NCBI GenBank assembly: GCA_903879705.1
Contig: CAIRMO010000130.1
Coordinates: 1-34,626 of the forward strand
Source: an uncultured Candidatus Competibacteraceae bacterium
GTDB taxonomy: Bacteria > Pseudomonadota > Gammaproteobacteria > Competibacterales > Competibacteraceae
DNA length: 34,626 nt
Reading direction: 5' to 3'
Below are positions 1 to 6,816 of this stretch, one piece after another. How positions within the stretch are numbered: position 1 is the first letter of the stretch; every line of letters starts with the position of its first letter. Under the pieces are notes generated by a model. That model made no database searches. It saw only the letters and a program-made list of their open reading frames with translations, and was not told where the DNA came from. The translations under genes were made by a program, and so were the position numbers.

Positions 1-1
1 A

Positions 2-196
2 GCCCTCGTCGTTCTCCAAGAGCGCCCCCGCCGCCGAACTTTGCAAACCGTACCGGAACGAATCCGCCAACTGATCATGGAATGCCAAGCTCAGGGACTC
101 AGCAATATCTAAGAGTTAGCGCTTAAGTTGGCGCGTATGCCGCGAATCACCGGGGCGCGGGGTGAGCGGATTCTTGGCGGGATTTATCCGGCCTGA
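2..196 (+). pseudogene. 3' end of an unrecognised gene, interrupted by a stop
   Basis: The frame is open from the window edge to a TAA at 110-112, giving 36 residues that end in RIRQLIMECQAQGLSNI. It then continues in the same frame for 27 more protein-like residues (ELALKLARMPRITGARGERI and on to GGIYPA) to a TGA at 194-196. Both halves have the charged, helical composition of a real protein, so a single nonsense change, for example CAA to TAA, may have split one gene. Alternatively the gene simply ends at 112. I do not recognise the family, and the 5' part lies outside the window. The last codons coincide with the left copy of a direct repeat. Confidence 0.3.
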
Positions 197-197
197 G
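179..197 (+). repeat. Left copy of 19-bp direct repeat
   Basis: GGGATTTATCCGGCCTGAG recurs at 4269-4287 with one mismatch (T to G at base 7). Both copies read as the last codons of an open frame ending in I-(Y/D)-P-A-stop. The two copies bracket the toxin-like gene, its partner and the restriction-methylation gene. Confidence 0.6.
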
Positions 198-325
198 TGA
201 CTCAATGAGTTGTGGTCACGGCTAACCGAAAAATCCCCCTACCCCCTTTCCAATAGGCAAAGCCGCATGGTGGGGATTTTACCCTTTGCCATAACTCAAG
301 CAGGCCGCCTATATCTTGAGTTTCC
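197..325. other. Gap with inverted repeats before the metallopeptidase remnant
   Basis: No complete gene is seen. Two interleaved inverted repeats are present: AAAATCCCC (230-238) with GGGGATTTT (272-280), and GGCAAAG (256-262) with CTTTGCC (284-290). A second frame is open from 201 to 332 and could encode the missing N-terminal part of the next gene if there is a frameshift near 326-332. Confidence 0.35.
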
Positions 326-718
326 TTGTGGTTAGGTGTATCTCAAACACTCAGCCATGCGTCGTGCGGTGTAAATCTCTTAAATCAGCATTTGACTAAA
401 AATACCCGTGGAGAAGCTGTTTTTCGTCATGAAATTGGCCATGCTTTAGATGTCGCATCAGGCGGGCTTTCTAATAGTTTTTGGTTTATTGCAGCTTACG
501 AGCTTGATTTTGAAAAGTTAATAATGGATGCGTCGATGAAAGATGAGATGGTTCGCCATTTTTACTATCTTCAGGAAGGGCAGGCGGGTCGAAGAGAAAC
601 ATTTGCCGAATTATTCGCAATTTTGATAGGAGGCGGATCAGATCGAAAGGCAGTTTTAAAGGTAGCATTTCCTAATAGTTATAATGCAGTGCAAGAGTGG
701 ATAGGGAGGCTGAAATGA
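326..718 (+). CDS. Lethal-factor-type (ATLF) zinc metallopeptidase domain, probably 5'-truncated
   Basis: The 130-residue product has the zinc-peptidase motif HEIGHALD (residues 35-42) and, about 55 residues later, ETFAELFA (91-98). Its Glu95 sits where anthrax lethal-factor-like (ATLF) peptidases carry the third zinc ligand. In that superfamily the domain is usually the C-terminal warhead of a larger secreted or polymorphic toxin. Here the frame is closed by a TGA at 317-319, and the only early start is TTG at 326 with a weak ribosome site, so the N-terminal part is probably lost, or lies in another frame (open 201-332). The gene is clearly more AT-rich than the region from 953 onward, which suggests transfer. 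Its stop overlaps the next gene's start (ATGA), so the two are translationally coupled. Zinc-peptidase assignment is firm; toxin function is inference. Confidence 0.65.
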   Translation: MWLGVSQTLSHASCGVNLLNQHLTKNTRGEAVFRHEIGHALDVASGGLSNSFWFIAAYELDFEKLIMDASMKDEMVRHFYYLQEGQAGRRETFAELFAILIGGGSDRKAVLKVAFPNSYNAVQEWIGRLK

Positions 719-927
719 GTAATATATTTATGACGTGCTATCCAGATGGAGACATCGGCTTGATAGTACGATTGGAAACTGAGGCTGGGGCTTACGGAGA
801 GGAGTGTATTGAACTGAAGTCCGGCCAAGGTATCGGCCAATACACCTACGCAGAATTGCACGCTCATGGTAGCGGCCTTATTGATATTGATTTTGAGGCG
901 CAACCGGATGAGCGACTGGCTGCCTGA
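715..927 (+). CDS. Small acidic protein coupled to the metallopeptidase; candidate immunity protein
   Basis: The 70-residue product starts MSNIFMTCYPDGDIG and is rich in Asp and Glu. I do not recognise a family. ATG at 715 is preferred over the in-frame upstream start at 697 because AGGGAGG lies about six bases before it, and because it forms a 4-base ATGA overlap with the preceding stop. There is no signal peptide or membrane segment, so it should be cytoplasmic. Small size, acidity, AT-rich codon use matching its neighbour and tight coupling behind a toxin-like peptidase are what an immunity protein would look like. That role is inferred from context only. Confidence 0.6.
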   Translation: MSNIFMTCYPDGDIGLIVRLETEAGAYGEECIELKSGQGIGQYTYAELHAHGSGLIDIDFEAQPDERLAA

Positions 928-952
928 AAAATCCGATACCTAATATCTTCCC

Positions 953-3900
953 ATGCCTTCCTCCTCGATCTCCCCGACTTCTTCATTCACTCCCCGGTTA
1001 GCCGCGTTTGCCGCTGACCTGACCGCTAAATTTTCCATTCCCCTGCATTTCAATCCTGAAGATCAGTTGAAAGCGCCGATGCTCACCCTGTTAACCGGGA
1101 CGGCGGAAATGTTGGGGCTGACCATTGCCATGCTGACCGAGGTGCAGGATCGGGAGCGATCCGGACGGCCTGATATTGGCGTGGTCGCACAGGCGTTGCT
1201 GGCCGGGTATGTGGAACTGAAAGCGCCGGGCAAGGGCGCGGATCCGGCGAAATTCAAGACACAGGATCGGGCGCAGTGGGAGAAATTCCGCGACCTGCCC
1301 AACCTGCTTTATACCGATGGGAATCAATGGGCGCTGTACCGGGGCGGCGAACGGGTCGGGCGACTGGTTCGGCTATCCGGCGACGTGACCAGTGATGGCG
1401 CAAAGGCGGTGAGTGAAACCGACGCAACGGCGGTATTTGCACTGTTGCGGGATTTCCTGTTCTGGCAGCCCACCGCCCCGGCGACGCCCCGAGCGTTGGC
1501 GGAAACGCTGGCGCCGCTATGCCGGTTGTTGCGGACCGAAGTGCTGGCGGCGGTGCAGAATCCCGAATCCGGGCTGACCGCGCTGGCGGTGGACTGGCGG
1601 CATTATTTGTTTCCCGACGCCGATGATGCCCAGTTCGCCGATGCCTACGCCCAGACCCTGACCTATGCGCTGCTTCTGGCCCGCTGGTCTGGAGCAGTGG
1701 AATTGTCCACCACCCAGGCGACGAAAACGCTGCGTCCACAACACGGGTTGCTGGCCGAGGCGCTGAAAATTCTGGCGGATGAGCAGGCACGGACAGAAAT
1801 TGCGACGCCAGTCGCGGTGCTGGAGCGGGTGATTGGCGCGGTCGATCCGGCGGCGCTGGCGAGTCAGTGGGCGGGCGGCGATCCGTGGCTGTATTTCTAC
1901 GAGGATTTTCTGGCGGTCTATGACCCGAAGATGCGTAAGGATCGCGGCGTTTACTACACGCCGGTGCCCGTGGTGCGGGCGCAAATTGCCTTGATCGGGG
2001 AATTGCTGGAAACCCGGTTTAACGCAGAGTTTTCCTTTGTCGATCCGCAGGTGGTCACGCTCGATCCGGCTGCCGGAACCGGAACCTACATTCTGGCGGC
2101 GCTCGATTATGCGCTGGAGCGGGTCGCGGCAATCCAGGGGCCGGGAATGCGGGCGCAGGCGGCGACGGTCGGGGCGCACAATCTCCATGCCTTTGAGATT
2201 CTGGTCGGGCCGTACGCGGTGGCGCATTTGCGGCTCAGCCAGCGGGTGCTGGCGGAAGGTGGAACTTTGCCGGCGGATGGGGCACACGTCTATTTGACCG
2301 ACACGCTGGAGCCGCCGAACTCCACGCCGCCGGGGCATTTGCCGCTGGCTTACCGGGCGCTGGGTCAGGAACATCAACGGGCGCAGAAGGTGAAAGCGGA
2401 CACGGCGGTGCTGGTGTGTCTGGGCAATCCGCCATATGACCGGCAGGTGCTGGAGGCTGGGGAAACCGGGCAGACGCGCAAGGGTGGCTGGATTCGCTAT
2501 GGCGACGCCCATCGGGAAGGCGGGGGACTGCTCCAGGATTTCATCGCACCGCTGAATGCGCTGGGCCTGGGGCTTTATGCCAGGAACCTCTACAACGATT
2601 ACGTCTACTTCTGGCGATGGGCGCTGTGGAAGGTGTTTGAAAGCCAGGCCGGGCCGGGCATCGTCGGATTCATCACCGCCTCGTCGTATCTGGCCGGGCC
2701 GGGATTCGCCGGAATGCGTCAACTCATGCGCCAGACCTTTGATGAACTATGGATCATCGATCTGGAAGGCGACAATCTGGGGGCGCGGAAGACCGATAAC
2801 GTATTTGCGATTCAGACGCCGGTGGCAATTGCGATAGGCGTTCGGTACGCCGAACCGCAGCCGGAGACGCCCGCGACGGTGCGCTATACCCGGATTGAGG
2901 GTTCGCAAGCGGCCAAATTCGAGCGGCTGAGTCAGGTGCAGCGCTTCGCTGATTTGCCGTGGAAAGAGTGCGCGGCGGATTGGATCGCGCCTTTTTCACC
3001 TTTGATGACCGGCTCGTTTTTTAATTGGCCACTGGTCACGGACCTCTTTCCTTGGCAGGAGAATGGGGTACAGTTTCAACGCAGTTGGCCAATTGGCGAA
3101 ACCGCTGAAGTGTTGGAATATCGCTGGCGGGCGCTATTAGCGGTGAAAGATCGAAAAGTAGCATTTCGGGAAAGCGGGGACCGTAAAATCGCCAACAGCT
3201 ATCCCGATTTCCATGATAAAAATAATCGCTTACCGCCGATAGCCAGTCTTGAAAGCAATTCGCCCATTCCGAATATCAGTCGCTACGCCTTTCGCAGCTT
3301 TGATCTGCGTTTTGCCCTGTTTGATAACCGTCTCGGCGACCGGATGCGCCCGGATTTATATCGCTCATACGGTAATCAGCAAGTGTTCCTGACCAGTTTT
3401 CTCACCGAAGTTCTTGGTCATGGCCCCGCTGCGGTTGCCACGGCGCTCATCCCGGATAAGCACCATTTCTGCAATCGCGGCGCAAAGGATGTCATTCCCC
3501 TCTGGCGTGATGCCGCCGCGACGCAGGCCAATCTCACCACCGGCTTGTCGGAATTCCTCAGCGAACGCTACGGCCAACCCGTTGCCGCCGAAGACCTGTT
3601 TGCCTACACCTACGCGCTGCTGGCGTCGCCGGAGTACGTCGAGACCTTCTGGGAAGAACTGGCGCTGCCCGGCCCGCGGTTGCCGTTGACCAAAGATGCG
3701 GCGCTGTTTGCCGAGGGCGCGGCGCTGGGTCGGCGGCTGATCGGGCTGCATACCTACGGCGAACGCTTCCTCCCGCCCGGCGCAAAGTTCGGCCACGTTC
3801 TCCCCGGCGTGGTGCGTTGCCAAGTGGGTACGCCCGCTGATCCGAGCTGCTATCCCGACCGCTTCCACTACGATCCGGCCACGCAGGAATTGCATATCGG

Positions 3901-4240
3901 CAAGGGTTTGTTTGCCCCGGTGCGGCGGGAAGTTTGGAGCTTCAGCCTGTCCGGCTTTGAAGTCGTCAAATCGTGGCTGGCCTACCGAATGCGCGACCGC
4001 TCCGGCAAGAAATCTTCGCCGCTGGACAACATTCGCCCAGAACGCTGGACGTTCGATGGGGAATTGCTGAATTTGTTGTGGGTGCTGGATCACACGGTGG
4101 ATTTGCAACCGGCGCTGGCGGCGTTGTTATCCAAGGTGCTGACCAGCAAGTTGTTCACAACGGCGGAGTTGCCAAAACCGGATGAGGCGCAACGGCGGGC
4201 GATGGTGAAGAAGGGTGGGAAAACGGAATTGTTTGAATAA
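953..4240 (+). CDS. Single-chain restriction-methylation protein (type IIG/ISP-like)
   Basis: The 1095-residue protein combines nuclease, adenine methylase and target recognition in one chain. The N-terminal part has a PD-(D/E)XK pattern: Pro73-Asp74 in GRPDIGVV, then Glu88-Leu-Lys90 in GYVELKAPG. Methylase motif I is DPAAGTGTY (371-379) and the catalytic motif is NPPY (492-495), typical of N6-adenine methylases. The last roughly 400 residues resemble the specificity region of type ISP enzymes. No DEAD-box or Walker helicase block lies between nuclease and methylase, unlike true LlaBIII-type ISP enzymes, so a type IIG-like cutter acting without translocation is more likely. No separate S or R subunit is nearby. 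GC content matches the host. Start ATG 953 has little visible ribosome site. Target sequence cannot be read from here. Confidence 0.85.
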   Translation: MPSSSISPTSSFTPRLAAFAADLTAKFSIPLHFNPEDQLKAPMLTLLTGTAEMLGLTIAMLTEVQDRERSGRPDIGVVAQALLAGYVELKAPGKGADPAKFKTQDRAQWEKFRDLPNLLYTDGNQWALYRGGERVGRLVRLSGDVTSDGAKAVSETDATAVFALLRDFLFWQPTAPATPRALAETLAPLCRLLRTEVLAAVQNPESGLTALAVDWRHYLFPDADDAQFADAYAQTLTYALLLARWSGAVELSTTQATKTLRPQHGLLAEALKILADEQARTEIATPVAVLERVIGAVDPAALASQWAGGDPWLYFYEDFLAVYDPKMRKDRGVYYTPVPVVRAQIALIGELLETRFNAEFSFVDPQVVTLDPAAGTGTYILAALDYALERVAAIQGPGMRAQAATVGAHNLHAFEILVGPYAVAHLRLSQRVLAEGGTLPADGAHVYLTDTLEPPNSTPPGHLPLAYRALGQEHQRAQKVKADTAVLVCLGNPPYDRQVLEAGETGQTRKGGWIRYGDAHREGGGLLQDFIAPLNALGLGLYARNLYNDYVYFWRWALWKVFESQAGPGIVGFITASSYLAGPGFAGMRQLMRQTFDELWIIDLEGDNLGARKTDNVFAIQTPVAIAIGVRYAEPQPETPATVRYTRIEGSQAAKFERLSQVQRFADLPWKECAADWIAPFSPLMTGSFFNWPLVTDLFPWQENGVQFQRSWPIGETAEVLEYRWRALLAVKDRKVAFRESGDRKIANSYPDFHDKNNRLPPIASLESNSPIPNISRYAFRSFDLRFALFDNRLGDRMRPDLYRSYGNQQVFLTSFLTEVLGHGPAAVATALIPDKHHFCNRGAKDVIPLWRDAAATQANLTTGLSEFLSERYGQPVAAEDLFAYTYALLASPEYVETFWEELALPGPRLPLTKDAALFAEGAALGRRLIGLHTYGERFLPPGAKFGHVLPGVVRCQVGTPADPSCYPDRFHYDPATQELHIGKGLFAPVRREVWSFSLSGFEVVKSWLAYRMRDRSGKKSSPLDNIRPERWTFDGELLNLLWVLDHTVDLQPALAALLSKVLTSKLFTTAELPKPDEAQRRAMVKKGGKTELFE

Positions 4241-4268
4241 CCACTAAAGGAGGGGAAAATTTAAAAGG

Positions 4269-4287
4269 GGGATTGATCCGGCCTGAG
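4269..4287 (+). repeat. Right copy of 19-bp direct repeat
   Basis: GGGATTGATCCGGCCTGAG matches 179-197 at 18 of 19 bases. It lies just past the end of the restriction-methylation gene. It is the right-hand boundary candidate of the accessory segment. Confidence 0.6.
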
Positions 4288-4307
4288 CGGGAATTGCGGC
4301 CCCGCTC
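4285..4307. terminator. Hairpin between convergent genes
   Basis: GAGCGGG (4285-4291) pairs perfectly with CCCGCTC (4301-4307) across a 9-base loop. It lies between the convergent restriction-methylation gene and erpA. No T-run follows directly on either strand, so a terminator role is only possible. Confidence 0.3.
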
Positions 4308-4318
4308 GCCGGGGAGGA

Positions 4319-4681
4319 TTAGCCGGAGAAGGAGGAGCCGCAGCCACAGGTGGTTACGGCGTTGGGATTGCGGATCACGAACTGGGCACCTTCCAGCCCT
4401 TCGGTGTAGTCGATCTCGGCCCCGACCAGATACTGGAAACTCATCGGATCGATCAGCAGCTTGACGCCCTGATTTTCCACCACGGTATCACCGTCGCCGA
4501 GGTTCTCATCAAAAGTGAAGCCGTACTGGAAACCGGAGCAGCCGCCGCCGGAAATGAATACCCGCAGCATCAGGCTGGGGTTGGTTTCCTCTTCAATCAA
4601 TGCCTTAACTTTCAACGCGGCAGCGTCAGTGAACAGCAACGGGCTGTCGGCAGGGGTGAAGGTTTCAACAATGGCGCTCAT
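4319..4681 (-). CDS. erpA: Iron-sulfur cluster insertion protein ErpA
   Basis: This A-type Fe-S carrier passes clusters from the assembly scaffold to target apoproteins in the cytoplasm. The 120-residue form has the three conserved cysteines: Cys48 in [12 protein letters not shown], and Cys112 and Cys114 in [11 protein letters not shown], close to the spacing of E. coli ErpA (114 residues). The N-terminal part and TFDEN region favour ErpA over IscA or SufA. An in-frame start exists at 4726, but ATG at 4681 is chosen because AAGGA lies eight bases upstream and because the resulting length fits the family. The gene stands alone and faces the restriction gene convergently. A promoter-like sequence lies directly upstream. 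Confidence 0.93.
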   Translation of the reverse strand: MSAIVETFTPADSPLLFTDAAALKVKALIEEETNPSLMLRVFISGGGCSGFQYGFTFDENLGDGDTVVENQGVKLLIDPMSFQYLVGAEIDYTEGLEGAQFVIRNPNAVTTCGCGSSFSG

Positions 4682-4717
4682 GGCGTGATTCCTTGGTTTG
4701 GAGAGAGATTGCGACGA

Positions 4718-4746
4718 ATTGTCCAATCGTGGACTATTCGGGTCAA
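4718..4746 (-). promoter_or_regulatory. Putative sigma-70 promoter of erpA
   Basis: Read on the minus strand, TTGACC (4746-4741) and GACAAT (4723-4718) are separated by 17 bases. Both match the -35 and -10 consensus reasonably well and lie about 40-65 bases upstream of the chosen erpA start. A second TTGACC lies a little further upstream. Confidence 0.4.
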
Positions 4747-4885
4747 GAATATTTCGGTCAAAAATTCAGTGTTCCTCCGTAAATTTCCCTGTGATCCGAC
4801 TCTCAAATCGGGTAAGTAGATGATACGCGAACCCGCTATATCCATCGGTTGGAAGAGCCTGACGGTCGAGCTGATCTCGCGACCA

Positions 4886-4919
4886 ATTGTTATTAAAGGA
4901 AAATTGTTATTACAGGAAA
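4886..4919 (+). repeat. Two-copy 17-bp tandem repeat
   Basis: ATTGTTATTAAAGGAAA (4886-4902) is followed at once by ATTGTTATTACAGGAAA (4903-4919), with one mismatch. It lies just past the 3' end of the coiled-coil gene, in the AT-rich gap before erpA. Confidence 0.7.
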
Positions 4920-4921
4920 AT

Positions 4922-5968
4922 TTACCCGCAGGAAAGATTTAACCGAGGAGACTCCTCCCGGCCAAACCGCACCAGCGTTCCAATCCGCTGTTCCCCCAGT
5001 GAGACCAGTTCAATCAGTGACAGCGTTTCACCCGGTTCTGACGAATTCTCCGTCAGTTTGAGGCCGAGCCGGTTTAACCGCAGCGACAGGGGTTGCACCC
5101 GCAAATAAGTTTCCGGCTGACCCAATACCCGCGCCACCTGCTCCAGATAATCGTCCAGCGTTCCCAATTGTTTGCGGGCGGCAACCAGTTCCTCTTCAGT
5201 CTGAATCAACCGTTGTTCCAGTTTCGCCAACCGCCGTTCATCAACATCCGCACTGGACAGCAAAGACCGCAAACCTTGGCCCTGCATCCGCCACGCCCGC
5301 AACTGCGCCTGCAATTGTCGCCGTTGTTCTTCCAGCGCCCCCCGTCCGGTGCGCAATTCGTTGATCCGCTCCTGCGCCCGGCTCGCCAGAAACACCAGCA
5401 TCCGCTGCTTCAGTTCTTGGCGCAGTTCGGCTTCGCTGGCGGCGGGGAAAAAGAGACGATGGTGCGAGAAGCTGACCCGGATTTGCCGGACTTCGCGGAC
5501 CAGCATCTCGCCCTCCAGCACCGTCCCGAACGTCTCAGCCTCCTGCTTGACCATCAGCAACAGCGCAAAGCATTCCGTCCCACGATTCTCGGCGAAAAAC
5601 GCCTGAATCGGCACATCCTGACTCAGGGTGGTTCGCACCTCGTCCGCCGTAGCAAAAAAGGCGTTGACCTGCGGGTCATTGGCCCAGGCGTGACCATCGA
5701 GCGCAACCGCGGCCGGCAGTTGTTGCAACACTCGCTCGCTATGGTGCAGCGCGATTTCCACCGCATCAGCCAGCTTTTCCGGGTAGTTGCCGATCAGGCG
5801 AATGCGCGGCTCGCTGGCGTCCACCACCCGTTCGATCGCCTGGTGCAGGAAAGCCAGCCGTTCTTGATGGATGCGGCGTTCAGCCAGATGGTGCTGGGCA
5901 AAGCTGGTGATGCCGCCCAGGACGTGGTTCAGAAAACCCGGACTCTGGTTCATAAACAGGGTCACCAC
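4922..5968 (-). CDS. Conserved coiled-coil protein of unknown function
   Basis: The product has up to 348 residues. The N-terminal half is mixed helical, with segments such as EPRIRLIGNYPEKL and VSFSHHRLFFPA. Roughly residues 180-275 are rich in Glu, Gln, Arg and Leu in heptad-like order, predicting a coiled coil. There is no signal peptide or membrane segment. It resembles a family of uncharacterised proteobacterial proteins I remember only by pattern, so I give no function. The frame opens with GTG 5968, directly after the HNH stop, but ATG at 5953 (MNQSPGF) is an equally good start. The tight spacing shows an operon with the HNH gene. Confidence 0.75.
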   Translation of the reverse strand: MVTLFMNQSPGFLNHVLGGITSFAQHHLAERRIHQERLAFLHQAIERVVDASEPRIRLIGNYPEKLADAVEIALHHSERVLQQLPAAVALDGHAWANDPQVNAFFATADEVRTTLSQDVPIQAFFAENRGTECFALLLMVKQEAETFGTVLEGEMLVREVRQIRVSFSHHRLFFPAASEAELRQELKQRMLVFLASRAQERINELRTGRGALEEQRRQLQAQLRAWRMQGQGLRSLLSSADVDERRLAKLEQRLIQTEEELVAARKQLGTLDDYLEQVARVLGQPETYLRVQPLSLRLNRLGLKLTENSSEPGETLSLIELVSLGEQRIGTLVRFGREESPRLNLSCG

Positions 5969-6568
5969 TCACGCCAACCGGGCCAATCGCCGATGCAACG
6001 GACTCGACCGGGGAAAATGCGCCCGCAGAAAATCCATCTGATCGGCCAGCACGCGCCGGCTTTGCAGGTAGACATATTCAGCGTGGTTGGGAATGAATGG
6101 AATCGCCAGCAATTGCATCCGGGCCTGTTCCGGGGTCTTGCCGCCCTTGCGGTGATTGCACGGCTTGCAGGCGGTGACCACGTTATTCCAGTGATCGCCG
6201 CCACCTTGCACTAGCGGCTGGACGTGGTCGCGGGACAGCCCCCGCAGCGGAAAAGTCTCGCCACAATACAGGCAGGTGTTGCAGTCGCGGCGGAACAGCG
6301 AGGCGTTGGAAAGCGGCGGCGTGTAGTCGTCGCGGGTGCGCAGCCGGGCGTAAGCACCGCCCTGGGTGGCGATGATGGAATTGACCACGATGACGCTGCG
6401 TTGACCGCTGCGGGCGTTGAATCCACCACGCACCGTGTACAGCGCCATGCCGCAGGTATAGGCGACTTGCGCGGCGTAATAGAGCCGCACCGCCTGTTGG
6501 TAATCGATCCATTCCAGCGGCATTCCGGTCACATCGGTATGCAGAACCTGTTGCTCCAGCGTGTGCAT
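5969..6568 (-). CDS. HNH endonuclease family protein
   Basis: The 199-residue protein carries a zinc-finger HNH nuclease core. CLYC (Cys99, Cys102) is followed by LSRDHVQPLVQGG with catalytic His115, then DHWNNVV with the central Asn, then CKPCNHRKGG (Cys134, Cys137, His139). This is the common stand-alone McrA-like HNH fold, a metal-dependent DNA nicking or cutting module. About 90 residues precede the core and have no recognised domain. ATG 6568 is preceded by AGGTGG five bases away. It is the first gene of a two-gene unit with the downstream coiled-coil protein, and its leader contains two strong hairpins. Whether it acts in defence, repair or as a free homing-like nuclease is not shown by sequence. 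Confidence 0.88.
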   Translation of the reverse strand: MHTLEQQVLHTDVTGMPLEWIDYQQAVRLYYAAQVAYTCGMALYTVRGGFNARSGQRSVIVVNSIIATQGGAYARLRTRDDYTPPLSNASLFRRDCNTCLYCGETFPLRGLSRDHVQPLVQGGGDHWNNVVTACKPCNHRKGGKTPEQARMQLLAIPFIPNHAEYVYLQSRRVLADQMDFLRAHFPRSSPLHRRLARLA

Positions 6569-6592
6569 CGTTCCACCTGTGCCTGTGAACGA

Positions 6593-6642
6593 CGTCCCGA
6601 TGGCTAATCGGGACGCCGGGCCTATTTCGCCCGGTTTCTTTT
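6593..6642. terminator. Two abutting hairpins with a T-rich tail
   Basis: CGTCCCGAT (6593-6601) pairs with ATCGGGACG (6607-6615) over a five-base loop. Directly after it CCGGGC (6616-6621) pairs with GCCCGG (6629-6634), followed by TTTCTTTT. On the plus strand this looks like an intrinsic terminator; on the minus strand it forms the HNH leader, ending about 25 bases before the start codon. Either role is possible. Confidence 0.5.
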
Positions 6643-6662
6643 ATGATGTTCAAAGTCTAGGC

Positions 6663-6668
6663 TATATT
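6663..6668 (+). promoter_or_regulatory. Possible -10 element upstream of pnt
   Basis: TATATT matches five of six -10 consensus bases. The hexamer 16 bases upstream (TTATGA) is a poor -35. If used, the leader would be about 140 bases and include a CCAGAC/GTCTGG hairpin just before the pntAA ribosome site. Confidence 0.2.
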
Positions 6669-6816
6669 CTATCAGTATCGTGCGCCACCCCGCCGCTGGC
6701 GTGCATGCTCACCTTGGAATCCTGACTCTTCCCAACCGGCTTCGTACAAGCCTTTTTTCGCGCCAGACCCCGGGCGGGCGGGCGTCTGGAAGAATAACTA
6801 CTATGAGGACAACAAC

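Noticed and set aside
1517-2722. Long minus-strand open frame (401 codons) within the restriction-methylation gene
   Set aside because: It is antisense to motif-bearing sequence (DPAAGTGTY, NPPY), Arg/Gln/His-rich in the manner of GC-rich shadow frames, and has no recognisable domain.
5093-6214. Plus-strand open frame of 373 codons
   Set aside because: It is antisense to the coiled-coil and HNH genes, whose motifs and ribosome sites are clear.
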